Shown: in pieces, positions 21,932 to 34,715 of the stretch
How the letters are laid out: every line of letters begins with the position of its first letter
Numbering within the stretch: the stretch's first letter is position 1
Source of the DNA: Leuctra nigra
Taxonomy: Eukaryota; Arthropoda; Insecta; Plecoptera; Leuctridae
Length of the DNA: 64,000 nt
Reading direction: 5' to 3'
NCBI GenBank assembly: GCA_934045905.1
Contig: OW203769.1
Span: forward strand, 17,019,705 to 17,083,704
Position numbers and translations under genes: made by a program
Notes under the pieces: generated by a model
Database searches by the model: none
Told to the model about the DNA's origin: nothing
What the model saw: the letters and a program-made list of their open reading frames with translations, nothing else

Positions 21932-22345
21932 AGGGCTGCTTTTTATTACTCTGTTAAATCCAGTACCTAGTTAAGTTTAAACGGTCATTCAAGGAATGAC
22001 ATTAGTTGTTGCTATGGCAATATAGTATTAATCAACTGTTTAAAATTTAGCAGACCGTTGAAAAATTAGTCCCATCAATTGTTAAAGTTTAACAGATATT
22101 TAGGTCAAGTAGTATTTTTAAATACTACTGAAAAAAGAATCATTGGTAGTTGCCATGGAGATATAGCCTTATTGTAACAGAGTCTTAAAAATCAGGCCCT
22201 TAGGCCCAGTTTTTCATTACTCTGCTAAAATCAGTAAATAAGTTTAAACGGTCGTTCAAGGAAGGTCATAAGTTGTTGCCATGACAATACATAGTCCTAA
22301 TCAACCGTTTAAAATTTAATAGAGTATTGAAAAGCTGTCCATTAG
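21932..22345. repeat. Cluster of three related small repeats
   Basis: Two direct copies (about 21942-22080 and 22198-22345) share AGTTTAAACGGTC, TCAAGGAA and GTTTAAAATTTA. Between them is a third, more diverged copy containing TTGCCATGGAGATATAGCC. The ends read GGGCTGCTTTTTATTACTC and GGCCCAGTTTTTCATTACTC. Likely a MITE family inserted or duplicated in a cluster. Confidence 0.6.
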
Positions 22346-22373
22346 AATCAAACGTTATAATTAAGGTTTACCT

Positions 22374-22509
22374 GGAGGCCTATTCTAGAACGTTTTCCCA
22401 ATTGCATTCTGATGGAATCCGGTCCCGGCCATAAGGATTGACGTTGAATGAAATCGAAATCCATCATGAATTGCCAATTGGGAATTTAAAGGTTCTTGAA
22501 TAGGACCCT
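22374..22509. mobile_element. Small MITE family I, copy 1
   Basis: Inverted ends GGCCTATTCTAGAACG / GTTCTTGAATAGGACC. The interior TCTGATGGAATCCGGTC-CGGCC is shared with 52271-52398. No coding sequence. Confidence 0.7.
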
Positions 22510-22848
22510 GATTTCAAACTCTGGGAAAGATGTTTGTTATAAACAAAAATCCTCCAACAAGTGGAGCCATGAAATGAAGATTCCATTTCTAAAGATTGCA
22601 CTTCATCTAGGTAATATAATGTGAAATTCTCGTCGAAATTGTAAATGCTCTTAAAAAGTTCTTCACCTCCCGAAAACAGCACTCATCTTCCTGAAGTGCA
22701 GAACAATTTCCAGCTCCTCGGTTTTGCTTTTCAATGAAGAGGGCGAACCTCAATATAACGAACCTGCATAAAGGATAGGCTGTGAGTTGATCATTATTCC
22801 CTTGTCCCGGCGCACTCGAGGAGGCTGTGGCTTTTCATCGGCCGCATT

Positions 22849-25800
22849 CCACGGCCTTCTATTGTCCCATCGCTCGCGAGTGGCTGACGGTGGCGCTGGT
22901 GGCGGCGAGAACGAGTACTACAGGCGACCAAGATGGCGGCTTAGTGATTCCACGGCCTTCTATTGTCCCATCGCTCGCGAGTGGCTGACGGTGGCGCTGG
23001 TGGCGGCGAGAACGAGTACTACAGGCGACCAAGATGGCGGCTAAGTGATTCCACGGCCTTCTATTGTCCCATCACTCGCGAGTGGCTAACGGTGGCGCTG
23101 GTGGCGACGAGAACGAGTACTACAGGCGACCAAGATGGCGGCTTAGTGATTCCACGGCCTTCTATTGTCCCATCGCTCGCGAGTGGCTGACGGTGGCGCT
23201 GGTGGCGGCGAGGACGAGCATCAGGCGACCAAGATGGCGGCTAAGTGATTCCACGGCCTTCTATTGTCCCATCGCTCGCGAGTGGCTGACGGTGGCGCTG
23301 GTGGCGGCGAGAACGAGTACTACAGGCGACCAAGATGGCGGCTTAGTGATTCCACGGCCTTCTATTGTCCCATCGCTCGCGAGTGGCTGACGGTGGCGCT
23401 GGTGGCGGCGAGAACGAGTACTACAGGCGACCAAGATGGCGGCTAAGTGATTCCACGGCTTTCTATTGTCCCATCGCTCGCGAGTGGCTGACGGTGGCGC
23501 TGGTGGCGGCGAGAACGAGTACTACAGGCGACCAAGATGGCGGCTAAGTGATTCCACGGCTTTCTATTGTCCCATCGCTCGCGAGTGGCTGACGGTGGCG
23601 CTGGTGGCGGCGAGAACGAGTACTACAGGCGACCAAGATGGCGGCTAAGTGATTCCACGGCCTCCTATTGTCCCATCGCTCGCGAGTGGCTGACGGTGGC
23701 GCTGGTGGCGGCGAGAACGAGTACTACAGGCGACCAAGATGGCGGCTAAGTGATTCCACGGCCTTCTATTGTCCCATCGCTCGCGAGTGGCTGACGGTGG
23801 CGCTGGTGGCGGCGAGAACGAGTACTACAGGCGACCAAGATGGCGGCTAAGTGATTCCACGGCCTTCTATTGTCCCATCGCTCGCGAGTGGCTGACGGTG
23901 GCGCTGGTGGCGGCGAGAACGAGTACTACAGGCGACCAAGATGGCGGCTAAGTGATTCCACGGCCTCCTATTGTCCCATCGCTCGCGAGTGGCTGACGGT
24001 GGCGCTGGTGGCGGCGAGAACAAGTACTACAGGCGACCAAGATGGCGGCTAAGTGATTCCACGGCCTTCTATTGTCCCATCACTCGCGAGTGGCTGACGG
24101 TGGCGCTGGTGGCGGCGAGAACGAGTACTACAGGCTAGCAAGATGGCGGCTAAGTGATTCCACAGCTTTCTATTGTCCCATCGCTCGCGAGTGGCTGACG
24201 GTGGCGCTGGTGGCGACGAGAACGAGTACTACAGGCTAGCAAGATGGCGGCTAAGTGATTCCACAGCTTTCTATTGTCCCATCGCTCGCGAGTGGCTGAC
24301 GGTGGCGCTGGTGGCGACGAGAACGAGTACTACAGGCGACCAAGATGGCGGCTAAGTGATTCCACGGCCTCCTATTGTCCCATCGCTCGCTAGTGGCTGA
24401 CGGTGGCGCTGGTGGCGACGAGAACGAGTACTACAGGCGACCAAGATGGCGGCTAAGTGATTCCACGGCCTTCTATTGTCCCATCGCTCGCGAGTGGCTG
24501 ACGGTGGCGCTGGTGGCGACGAGAACGAGTACTACAGGCGACCAAGATGGCGGCTAAGTGATTCCACGGCCTTCTATTGTCCCATCACTCGCGAGTGGCT
24601 GACGGTGGCGCTGGTGGCGGCGAGAACGAGTACTACAGGCGACCAAGATGGCGGCTAAGTGATTCCACGGCCTCCTATTGTCCCATCGCTCGCTAGTGGC
24701 TGACGGTGGCGCTGGTGGCGGCGAGAACGAGTACTACAGGCGACCAAGATGGCGGCTAAGTGATTCCACGGCCTCCTATTGTCCCATCGCTCGCGAGTGG
24801 CTAACGGTGGCGCTGGTGGCGACGAGAACGAGTACTACAGGCGACCAAGATGGCGGCTAAGTGATTCCACAGCTTTCTATTGTCCCATCGCTCGCGAGTG
24901 GCTGACGGTGGCGCTGGTGGCGGCGAGAACGAGTACTACAGGCGACCAAGATGGCGGCTTAGTGATTCCACGGCCTTCTATTGTCCCATCGCTCGCGAGT
25001 GGCTGACGGTGGCGCTGGTGGCGGCGAGAACGAGTACTACAGGCGACCAAGATGGCGGCTTAGTGATTCCACGGCCTTCTATTGTCCCATCGCTCGCGAG
25101 TGGCTGACGGTGGCGCTGGTGGCGGCGAGAACGAGTACTACAGGCGACCAAGATGGCGGCTTAGTGATTCCACGGCCTTCTATTGTCCCATCGCTCGCGA
25201 GTGGCTAACGGTGGCGCTGGTGGCGACGAGAACGAGTACTACAGGCGACCAAGATGGCGGCTTTGTGATTCCACGGCCTTCTATTGTCCCATCGCTCGCG
25301 AGTGGCTGACGGTGGCGCTGGTGGCGGCGAGAACGAGTACTACAGGCGACCAAGATGGCGGCTTAGTGATTCCACGGCCTTCTATTGTCCCATCGCTCGC
25401 GAGTGGCTGACGGTGGCGCTGGTGGCGGCGAGAACGAGTACTACAGGCGACCAAGATGGCGGCTAAGTGATTCCACGGCCTTCTATTGTCCCATCGCTCG
25501 CGAGTGGCTGACGGTGGCGCTGGTGGCGGCGAGAACGAGTACTACAGGCGACCAAGATGGCGGCTAAGTGATTCCACGGCCTTCTATTGTCCCATCGCTC
25601 GCGAGTGGCTGTCGGTGGCGCTGGTGGCGGCGAGAACGAGTACTACAGGCGACCAAGATGGCGGCTTTGTGATTCCACGGCCTTCTATTGTCCCATCGCT
25701 CGCTAGTGGCTGACGGTGGCGCTGGTGGCGGCGAGAACGAGTACTACAGGCGACCAAGATGGCGGCTAAGTGATTCCACGGCCTCCTATTGTCCCATCGC

Positions 25801-26280
25801 TCGCGAGTGGCTAACGGTGGCGCTGGTGGCGACGAGAACGAGTACTACAGGCGACCAAGATGGCGGCTAAGTGATTCCACGGCCTCCTATTGTCCCATCG
25901 CTCGCGAGTGGCTAACGGTGGCGCTGGTGGCGACGAGAACGAGTACTACAGGCGACCAAGATGGCGGCTAAGTGATTCCACGGCCTCCTATTGTCCCATC
26001 GCTCGCGAGTGGCTGACGGTGGCGCTGGTGGCGACGAGAACGAGTACTACAGGCGACCAAGATGGCGGCTAAGTGATTTCACAGCTTTCTATTGTCCCAT
26101 CGCTCGCGAGTGGCTGACGGTGGCGCTGGTGGTGACGAGAACGAGTACTACAGGCGACCAAGATGGCGGCTTTGTGATTCCACGGCCTCCTATTGTCCCA
26201 TCGCTCGCGAGTGGCTGACGGTGGCGCTGGTGGCGGCGAGGACGAGCATTACAGGCTAGCAAGATGGCGGCAAAGTGACG
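22849..26280. repeat. Satellite array, 101 bp x 34
   Basis: Units start at CCACGGCC and variants: 22849, 22950, 23051, 23152 (99 bp), then every 101 bp from 23251 to 26180. The unit is GC-rich and holds CTCGCGAG, GGTGGCGCTGGTGGCG, GAGTACTACAGG and CAAGATGGCGGC. Variants (CACAGCTTTC, CGCTAGTGG, GGCGACGAG, TTTGTGATT) recur in blocks, suggesting higher-order duplication. 101 is not divisible by three; the many 60-75-codon frames starting at ATGGCG-like or CCCATCG positions are artefacts. Confidence 0.97.
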
Positions 26281-26289
26281 TCACGTAGG

Positions 26290-26808
26290 CTACGAAAACG
26301 CTCTGTGCAACGCGTTGATGAGCGAGTCTTCGTAATATGCGTTTGCAAGATTCTGAACTATACAGACCTTGGAAATAGATGAAACAAAATTCGTCAAAGA
26401 AGTGAAAAAAATATCTGAAATTTCCTTCAAGAAATTTGACAAAATATTTCCAAACACTCTATAAAATATCCGTAAAATTTTAATAGCTTTTGAAGTAAAC
26501 CACAGATAAGTCTGAAAATTTACAAAAACACCTAAAATATTGGTCCGATGACCAAGAAAACATTGAAGTTAGTCGGTCAGACGGTTCCAGTTAAAATTTT
26601 CAAAATATTCACCGGATTCTGTTAAAAAAAGTGTAGAAGACCGCTTAGATTACATAAGTATGAGTGAACAATTTCAGATCGATTGTTTGAATGGTTTGAC
26701 CTGGGCAATGCTGGCAAAAACACAAACAAACAAACAAACAAACAAACAAACAAACAAACAAAAACACAGAGCAAGTGTCACAAAAGTACTGTGGTGACGC
26801 TGGCTCAA
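26290..26808 (-). mobile_element. Helitron-like family A, complete short copy (A9)
   Basis: Both ends are present. The minus-strand 5' end is TTGAGCCAGCG (to 26808), preceded by A; the 3' hairpin is CGCTCTGTGCAACGCGTTGA on the plus strand, with the terminus altered from CTAG to GTAG. The T tract position is a (CAAA)n microsatellite (26721-26762). 519 bp, no ORF. It directly abuts the 101-bp satellite. Confidence 0.65.
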
Positions 26809-26989
26809 TAAACAGAAGCTTGTATCAACATTATCATTGTCACTTTACATATGAAAGATTAACAAATTCTGAAAATGTTCTCACGGAAAAGTGGTCGCAG
26901 ATAATCGAGTCATTTAAATGTAAAGGTTTACTTCTTCTGATCTAAATTGAAGTCAAGTGAGCTTCTCAAGCTTTTAGCTCGAATTAATT

Positions 26990-27225
26990 TTTTCCCCATT
27001 ACAGGCCAAACGAAGTTACGAATCATATCATTTTTTTAAAAGAGATGCATTACTATCATGTTCGTCCACCTATTGATTTCTGGCAATATCGGTCTCTTGG
27101 ATTCACCGAAAAAGTGATTTACAGTTTCACTTTACTGATGGAAAATTTGAAATATATGCTGTGTTAATCTTCCATTAATTTACAAGGCTCGCTTATCAAC
27201 GAGTTAACTGAGATTTTCCAGCTAA
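26990..27225 (+). mobile_element. Helitron-like family A subfamily, 3' part
   Basis: Related to 43350-43543 and, more distantly, 39160-39400: TACAGG-CAAA near the start, ATTACTATCATGTTCGTC, TTTACTGATGGA, then GGCTCGCTTATCAACG at the 3' end. The terminal CTAG is altered to CCAGCTAAG. Confidence 0.5.
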
Positions 27226-28723
27226 GATTCAAGTAATAATATCAAAACATGTGATATCAAGTGATACTACTTTTGGTGGCAGAGTTGGACCGCAATAGTC
27301 AAGTTAACGTGTTTATTTCTCCGGCACATTCCCCATGGCTTCTATTATGCAAATTCACAAAGATGTATAAAATAAGCATTAATTTATCGCGATGAGGAAT
27401 GTCTTGCCTAATTCCTTGGACCTAATCTACTCTGTCAGTAATACAGAGGGACAATAGGCCTGTGAACAATAGGCGTCGAGTTAAACCACGCATGTTTACC
27501 CTGCCGAGAAGTTCATCACTGTGACGTGCCCGCAACCGTTTCATGTTGTACACCGTTTTGCATAGAAATTGAACGATTTGTAATATTTTAGTATATTATT
27601 TTTATGAATTGATTATAATAATTTAATAATTCTGCCGCCGTATGCGTGATGAGCGAGAAGTGGCCAAAAGTATTATCTACCTCATATTATTCGTAAAATT
27701 TAAACTCGACCCATTTAACATAACGGTCAAGCAGTTTTATACTGTTACAAAAGCATTTTCAACCTTTAAAGGTTCTGTTTTTCAGACAGGTCTTCTTTAT
27801 TTTCCTGGGGGACAGGCAATTTTTTAATAGTTTTATCGTATTTTAAATGCAGTTGGGAAAAAAGGATAATAAAAAGAAATACAAAAGCGCATCAAATGAC
27901 ATTAAATCAAGATAGGTATTGATTACCAATTATTTACTTATTTACTGAAATCATCTGTCCCCCAGTTAGATTTCACCAATGTCACCAAGGTCACGTGACA
28001 TTTTCTCGGCCAGATGTCGATGCATACAAATTACAATATCTCGTCCGTGTAGCTTTTAAACACTTATCAAATGTTGTATTCAGTATTCAGTATAAATATT
28101 AAATATAAATATAAGGTTTCTAGGTATATAGTTCAATTATTTATGTTGATAATACTGATAATAAGGGCTAGGATGTTTAGGACGTATCCTTTTTTAATTT
28201 TTTGGGCAGACACGTCTAAAAATGATATAAATATGTTTTATGTGTTCCTGATTTCAAAAATATGTGTTTCATTTTGCCTGAAAATGCCTTTTTCTCAATT
28301 TTTTTTATGAATTCAGTCCTTTTCTTGCTTTTTTAAAACATTATTGGGGAAAATAATATGAAACGCTTGTTGCGAGTTACAACAATTTTATGAATTTTGG
28401 TCAATTCATCAAATTTCCATCCACCATTTGGATGGCCAACAACAATTGACACTTGATACATTGGCACATTCATACAATAATTTTAAGTTAATTTTAAGAT
28501 ATTACTCCAAGTCCAGCTCTAAACCGATAAATCTAATAACATGTTGACGAATATAAGATAACATAAAATTTCATAGGTCCTCTTCTGGAATTTGTGGTCC
28601 TTTTTTAATAGTTTTAAGGTACTTGCCTGCCTTTTTTATGTTTCATAGGTCATGCATCCTAGCCCTACTGATAATAAACCCAGTCGAGATGTTTGCTTCA
28701 AGTTTTTCCCGTTCTGCTTCCTC
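27226..28723. other. No gene seen; possible retroelement primer-site remnant
   Basis: AT-rich. TTTTGGTGGCAGAGTTGG at 27271-27288 resembles the tract after some LTR-retrotransposon 5' LTRs and recurs at 39734, 58601 (minus) and 61909. No LTR could be delimited. A small minus- or plus-strand frame at 28071-28310 is not convincing. Confidence 0.3.
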
Positions 28724-28731
28724 TATACTCA

Positions 28732-29661
28732 CAGGCGCGTAGGAACTTCATTTTGAGTGGGGGGGTCAAAATTATGGGGATCAATGAATGTGAGGAAAAG
28801 TAGTCGTCGTTACAATGGGGTCTGGGAAGCCCGCAACCCAAATTGCCCCGTAGGGCCTTTTTTGAATTTTTTATACAAAAGAATCGAATTTGAAGCTATT
28901 TTGTATATTTTTCAAAGAAATTTACAATGTGTGAAATGCAATATTCTGTGGAAACTTTAAGAAATGTCATATAATTTGTAGCTATTTGTTTTTAATACCC
29001 ATTATTGGCCCCGCAGGGAATTTTTTGGGTTATTGATACAAAATAATCGAGCTTGAAGCTATTTTAGCATACTTTTCAAAGAAATTTAAAATGTATGAAA
29101 TGCAATATTCTGTGGAAACTTTATACAAATGTAATATAACTGTAACTATTTGTTTTTATAGAATCCCCATTGGCCCCGCAGGGAATTTTTTGAGTTTTTG
29201 ATGCAAAAGAATCGAATTTGAAGCTATTTTGGCATCGTTTTCAAAGAAATTTAAAATTTGTGATATGCAATATTCTTGGGAAACTTTGACAAAATGCATT
29301 ATAATCTGTAAATTTGGTTATTCGATAAAATCCCTAAAGATAATCGATTATGAATAGATTTTGGAATTGCTTTGAAAACGGTGCTTATTCGGTATCATAG
29401 TTTAACGTGTAATTATTAAATTGTATTCATGAGGATGATCATGTTGGACAAATGAGTTATTGTCTAATTGGACCTCTGTTCAATTAGCTTTGCAAAACTT
29501 GGGAAAATTTTGAGAATTCAACCTCATAATGGAGCAAATTTGTGCATTTTTGGATCTCTTTATCAAAATTTGTGTGTATCTGGGGGTTATATCTGGGGGT
29601 GTCAAGATGAAAAGTGGGGGGGTCATTGACCCCCACTCCCCCCCCCCTTCCTACGCGCCTG
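28732..29661. mobile_element. hAT-type non-autonomous element
   Basis: TIRs CAGGCGCGTAGGAA (28732) and TTCCTACGCGCCTG (to 29661) are perfect. The flanking 8-mers TATACTCA (28724-28731) and TATACCCA (29662-29669) are an 8-bp TSD with one change. G7/C10 tracts lie just inside the ends. The interior has about three tandem 164-bp units (from about 28844, 29007 and 29172) with GCCCCGCAGGGAATTTT and ATGCAATATTCT. No transposase. Confidence 0.88.
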
Positions 29662-29669
29662 TATACCCA

Positions 29670-30078
29670 ACATATGCTCGAAGGTCCACCGCCTTCTCTT
29701 GTTCGACCTTGAGCTGCGCACAAGTCCAGACCTTGTGTGCGCGACTGTCACACTCTCTGATTAGAGAGCGGCGAGCCGTGGAACTAACGCTGGAGCTTGT
29801 ACTTAGCATCGGACATCAAACACTGGGATTAGTCACGGTCAAATGTCAAGGCCGTGGGCGAGGGCACATTCGTTGAAACACAATGGAGACGCCTTTGTGA
29901 CGTGGAAGTGAAGGCTTTTAGGTTGTAAGGGGATTAGAATAACACGGGACGTATAGTCGCATCTGTAGGTCCTGATTAAAGTTGCCCCTTACCAGTCGTA
30001 CGCAGACGCAGTATAAGTTACATAACTTGATTGATATTTGTGCATACTAAGGGATGATTTAAAAGGCTGGTTCTGCCA
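29670..30078. other. No supported gene
   Basis: GC-richer at 29690-29880, with open frames on the plus strand but no splice sites, start context or recognisable product. Confidence 0.25.
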
Positions 30079-30550
30079 GGGGGGGGGGGGGGGGCAGGCC
30101 TAGAAAAACAAATTTCCACGGGTCAAGACGGTGCGTGGGGGTTGTGCTACCCAACCTTGCCCCGTAGGGCGTTTTTTGTTTTTCGGTGAATTTGACATCA
30201 ATTTTGAGACGTTTATGAGTTGTATTTTGTTCAGTGTATCCATATTTTTAAAAATTTGAAATTTTGGTGTGGCGGAGGGCATGCCCCAATTTGCCCTGCA
30301 GGGAATTTTTTGGTTTTGTGACATTTTGAAATGAGTTTTGAGACGTTATGAGGTGTATTTGGTTGAAAGAATCAATATTTTTTAAAGTTTGACACTTTGG
30401 GGTGGTGTATACCCCCACCTTTCCCCGCAGAGCATTATTTGGTTTTTTCACAATTTAAAATAATTTTTTTTTTGTTATTTTTTTACAAAATGAAACTATA
30501 AAGTTAAGTTAAACACCACATTTTTTTATGATGCCCCCCCCCCCCCCCCC
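30079..30550. repeat. Repeat bounded by G16 and C17 tracts
   Basis: G16 (30079-30094) and C17 (30534-30550) bracket about 440 bp. The interior has roughly three tandem units with GCCCC/TGCAGGGAATTTTTTGG and GTTTTGAGACGTT blocks, clearly related to the interior of the hAT element at 28732-29661. Complementary tracts at the two ends act as crude inverted repeats. Probably a relative of that hAT element. Confidence 0.5.
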
Positions 30551-30611
30551 AGTGGCGCCCATGCTGACCTTAATCACAACATATTACAGAGGCGAATGAC
30601 CCGAAGCAATA

Positions 30612-30900
30612 AGAGGAAAACGCTCTGTGCAACGCGTTGAAAAGCACGCATTCGTATTGCAGGCGAATTATTTTTCGTGTGTAAGTTGCTGCTCGACAGG
30701 CCTTGGAGAAAATGCGTCAAACAAACAGTGATAATTTCTTTGAAATGTATTAGAACAATTTCAGAACTATTTTAAAACAACATAAAATGTCCGTAAAACG
30801 TCAATAGATCATGAAGTTCTTGACAGATTTCTATGACAGTTGTCAAAACAACAACATATGCAAACATATGCAAAATTTGAAAACAAAAAGTTCCAGTCTC
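30612..30900 (-). mobile_element. Helitron-like family A 3' part (A10)
   Basis: Minus-strand hairpin (CGCTCTGTGCAACGCGTTGA on the plus strand) with a family A body that decays after about 30890. The 5' end is absent. Confidence 0.5.
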
Positions 30901-32688
30901 AATTTTGAACCATATTTCTAATTGTGACACAAGTCATTTTGTAAGAGAATTCTTCAATATCCGTATTTTGTAGAATTTAGTTGAAAGCCTGACTACATAA
31001 TTCCAAAAATCGAGAACATGTACTTCGGGCCTTCTACCTCTCGCGTACAGAATTAAAGCGTGCTAAATATAATGACTGTTTCACTGGAGCAAGTGAAATA
31101 ATTTTAAGCCCTGAAGATCTGTTCAAAGTTTATATTATTTTAGTTTATTGTAGTTTAAAGGCTTCTTCCATACATTTGCACATGTTTGCACACACACATC
31201 TGTTGCTGACGTCACTGCTCGCCTGCTCGCTCAGCCTGTGTACTGGCGATGTGACCCGCATAGCATAGGCGCATTGCGGGGTGCCTACACACAGGGTGCA
31301 AGGGGGGAGGTGAGGGGGGACACGGAATAGGAGGACCTCGTCGGGAGTTATGACGCGCTGGTGGACATTCTGTGGCGATTGCATTCATTCTTTCACGTGG
31401 CCGCGGTTAAATGAGATTTGGCAGTGTGAAACTATCTGGTTGATATAACATGAGCAACGTGGGCTCTACGATAACCTGCGACCATACTACATAGACCCAT
31501 TGCACCAAAAAGATAGATTATTTGCTGTACTTAGGTGGCGGGATTAATTAACTTTTGGTTTATATTCAATGGACCACTAGTCATTATCTTGCTATGTGAC
31601 ATCACGAATAAAACAGATGACAGAAGGATGTGGGCTGTGGCCGTCAAGAAGGCTGTGACAGCACAGTAATCAATAGTAATCAAATAGCAAAGAAATTCAA
31701 CTGTCTTTCCCACACACATTTGATTGGCTGTTTCTCCCACTATATGGACAGTGCTGCTCTAGTGTGAGTAAAGAGAACATTATTCTACATTGACTCCTCC
31801 CATCACCATTGGTCCATTGTTTCAATCATTTTGAAGTATTGTCTGATTGAATATTCAGTTAATCCAGCATAACTTTGCTTTGGTAATACCGACCTTTATT
31901 ATGTGTTTAAATTTTATTAATTCTATAACATTGTATTTCTGTACTTCAGAGGTAGAACGACGGAAGTCCATATCAATGATTCTTGAGGTGAAACGTAAAA
32001 AGAGTAGATTTGTTGCGTTTTGATCCTAAACTTCTCAAATGTTCTACCGAATAAACATAAACATAAAGAAACGTCATTTGTGATTAATTGAGGCTTACAG
32101 ATATTCTCATTATTGGAAGTTATTGGCAAGTTATTATATGCTCATAGAATGGTTTAACTCTCTATCTATGGTAGCAATAAAATAATGGTAAAATAATACT
32201 TTACACAAATGCGAATTTTATGAAATCGTAAAATTTTATTACTCACTGCGGATTACTATTTCCAGGTTTTAAATAATTTTCTAATCCCTATTAATTATAT
32301 TCCATTTCCGATTTAACAGACATTTCCCTGTAACAAAATACCAATTAACAATTGGAATCCAGCCATTTTGAATCTATTGGCAAAGATAATTCAGCATAAC
32401 GGATTAGGCTCCATTGATTCATACGTTAATCCTTGGACCTCAATTCCACAACTCACTTTCATGGACCTTCTGTTAGTCGCTTAAGGGACAAGAGATGTGG
32501 CAGCACTTTTATCCCTTTCGGAGGTTACACAGTGTCATTTTGCCAGCAATGTCGGAAGATGTGTTGCTGTGAAGTTGCTTTATTGCTGATTGACAAATAT
32601 TTCGATACAAGCAATGCCAATAAAATATCAAAAACTCTACAAGTTCTCCGCCGATTCAACTGAAAATTGACAAATTCTCATACTACAG
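30901..32688. other. No supported gene
   Basis: Mostly AT-rich. A GC-rich patch at 31190-31380 has no supported coding frame. Nothing recognised. Confidence 0.3.
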
Positions 32689-32965
32689 GAAAACGCTGAG
32701 TGTAACGCGTTCATAGCAAGCCTTTTTATTGCATGCGAATTAATATTCGTGTGAAAGTTTGATGATCTAAAACGGACCTTCGAAATAGCTATAGGAAGAC
32801 AATCTAACAATATGTGTCAACGGAGCAAAGAAAATTTTATTTATAAATGGACATATTTCAAATCAAACTTCAATTCAATCTCTTGAAGTACCGGACACAT
32901 TTGCCTCAAAATTTACAAAATCTCTTAAAATGCTCGTCCGAATGACCATGCAAAAGTTGAATCAG
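32689..32965 (-). mobile_element. Helitron-like family A fragment ending at the gap (A11)
   Basis: Minus-strand hairpin CGCTGAGTGTAACGCGTTCA (plus strand) followed by a family A body with CTTAAAATGCTCGTCC and GACCATGCAAAAGTTG. Cut by the assembly gap. Confidence 0.5.
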
Positions 32966-33165
32966 NNNNNNNNNNNNNNNNNNNNNNNNNNNNNNNNNNN
33001 NNNNNNNNNNNNNNNNNNNNNNNNNNNNNNNNNNNNNNNNNNNNNNNNNNNNNNNNNNNNNNNNNNNNNNNNNNNNNNNNNNNNNNNNNNNNNNNNNNNN
33101 NNNNNNNNNNNNNNNNNNNNNNNNNNNNNNNNNNNNNNNNNNNNNNNNNNNNNNNNNNNNNNNNN
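32966..33165. other. Assembly gap (200 N)
   Basis: Exactly 200 undetermined bases, flanked by family A on the left and family B on the right. The gap probably marks a repeat junction that did not assemble. Confidence 1.
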
Positions 33166-33605
33166 GAAGTGACGTCATATCTCGAAAACGGCTAGACCGA
33201 TCGGAATGAAATTAGGGCCAAATGATTCAGACGGTCATCTATGTGGAATATCAATAGTTGAAATAGAATTGTACTATTACTGAAACCGGAAATGACGTAA
33301 TACAAATGAAAAACATACTAATCACCTCTTCATGCAATAAAAAAACATATTCAGAAGGCTTATAATGATACATAACATTGATAGAAACAAATTCTAGGTG
33401 TCAGTAATTTCAGCCGCCATTTTGAAAACCGGAATGTTGTCATATCTCGAAAACGGATGTACCTATTGGGGCAATACTTGCCCAATTCTACATGGAATAT
33501 CATTTTAAGCATTATTTAGCATCAAACGCAAATTTTATTAGTAACAAAATCGGAAATAGCGTATATTTTAGAAAATAGTCATTGATTAAAAAATAAAGAA
33601 ATAAA
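33166..33605 (-). mobile_element. Helitron-like family B interior fragment
   Basis: Aligns with the interior of B1/B4 (GAAGTGACGTCATATCTCG, GCCGCCATTTTGAAAACCGG, TTCAGAAGGCTTATAATGA), diverged. Stops near GCGCATCTTG. No terminus present. Confidence 0.55.
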
Positions 33606-33700
33606 TACTTTGCGCATCTTGTATAAATAATATAGACGTGTAGGCCAGAAATCAATGTATACCTAATACCACCTCAATCAACCTACCTATATCTATAATA

Positions 33701-33965
33701 TCTAGTGGAGCGGTCGCTCCACGCCAGCCAAGTCGTACGGCGCGCACACTCTCATATAAAAAGGCTGGAGCAACCCACTTTTACTGTAAGCATCAAAGTG
33801 GCATTTTCGGCCTACTGGATCTCAAAATTGGAAAATCTCACATTGTTGCGAAATATCTTAATTTCGAGCTATGGCCCACCCTACAACATATACCAAATTT
33901 GGGAGCAATAGGTTACGCCCTTTGCGAACTAGAGGGCCGTGAAAACCGTGAAATTGTACGGCTTT
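33701..33965 (-). mobile_element. Helitron-like family B, 3' part
   Basis: Terminal hairpin CTAGTGGAGCGGTCGCTCC at 33702, with flanking A then T as in other copies. The body runs to GAGGGCCGTGAAAACCGTG and is cut next to A12. Confidence 0.6.
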
Positions 33966-34092
33966 CAGATAACTAGGAAAACGCTCAGTGTAACGCGTTG
34001 ATGAGCGAGCACGGGTACGTGCAAATTCTCGAACCGGAAATGCGTACACAACGCACAGAAAACATATACAACCATATTGAATTGATTATGAT

Positions 34093-34482
34093 TAGTGCTC
34101 GAAGTAGGAATTAAATAGTGGCGGTATGGTAACATAAGAATACCACGTGCGGGGGGGGGGGGGTACGATATTAGATGAGGGTCCAGATTCCAGAGATCTA
34201 ACGTTAGTTAGATTAGTCTTTTACCTTGATGAAACAACTAAATTAAATAATGAATTTTACTTTGTCTTGTAGTGGATGTTCATAGTTCATAGTTATGCTT
34301 GAAATATGCAGTCAAAAGATAACCATGAAATTTGAGTAAATTAGAATCTAAAATTACGTAAATTTCCAAGAATATCTGATTTTAAGCATTCCGTTTTTTC
34401 TGAGAAGTAACGATATGAAATCAAATGTGTAAAGAAGTACTGGTATACCATACCGTCCCATACCGGCCCACTTCGAGCACTG
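34093..34482. mobile_element. hAT-type MITE nested in A12
   Basis: Termini TAGTGCTCGAAGTAGG and CCCACTTCGAGCACTG are inverted copies. The 8-bp TSD ATTATGAT lies at 34085-34092 and 34483-34490. The empty site is visible in the A4 copy (around 4440-4460, opposite strand). It has a G13 tract at 34151-34163 and GGTATGGTA / TACCATACC subterminal repeats. 390 bp, no ORF. Confidence 0.88.
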
Positions 34483-34715
34483 ATTATGATATCAACTTGA
34501 AAGTAGGTATATGCTTTTCATCGAAACTATAAAATAGCATCTAAGCACCTGGTTCATAAAGCAAATCAGAATCAATTCAATTGGCACTGGAAAACATTCA
34601 TTTCGATACTTCATTACTGACAGATATTAAAAATGTCAATTAGTTCATACGTTCTTAACTGATTGGGATGAAATTTTGTAAAATAAGAGACAATATTGGT
34701 CTTAATGATCATGCA

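Noticed and set aside
22787..26218. Dozens of 60-75-codon frames in the 101-bp array
   Set aside because: 101 is not a multiple of three; the same short frame restarts in each unit and stops at the next. Periodicity artefact.
22849..26280. CRISPR-like regular repeats
   Set aside because: Units are contiguous 101-bp repeats with no unique spacers, in eukaryotic sequence with no cas genes.
28071..28310. 79-codon hydrophobic frame resembling a membrane peptide
   Set aside because: AT-rich codons in AT-rich DNA; hydrophobicity follows from T-rich composition. No supporting signals.
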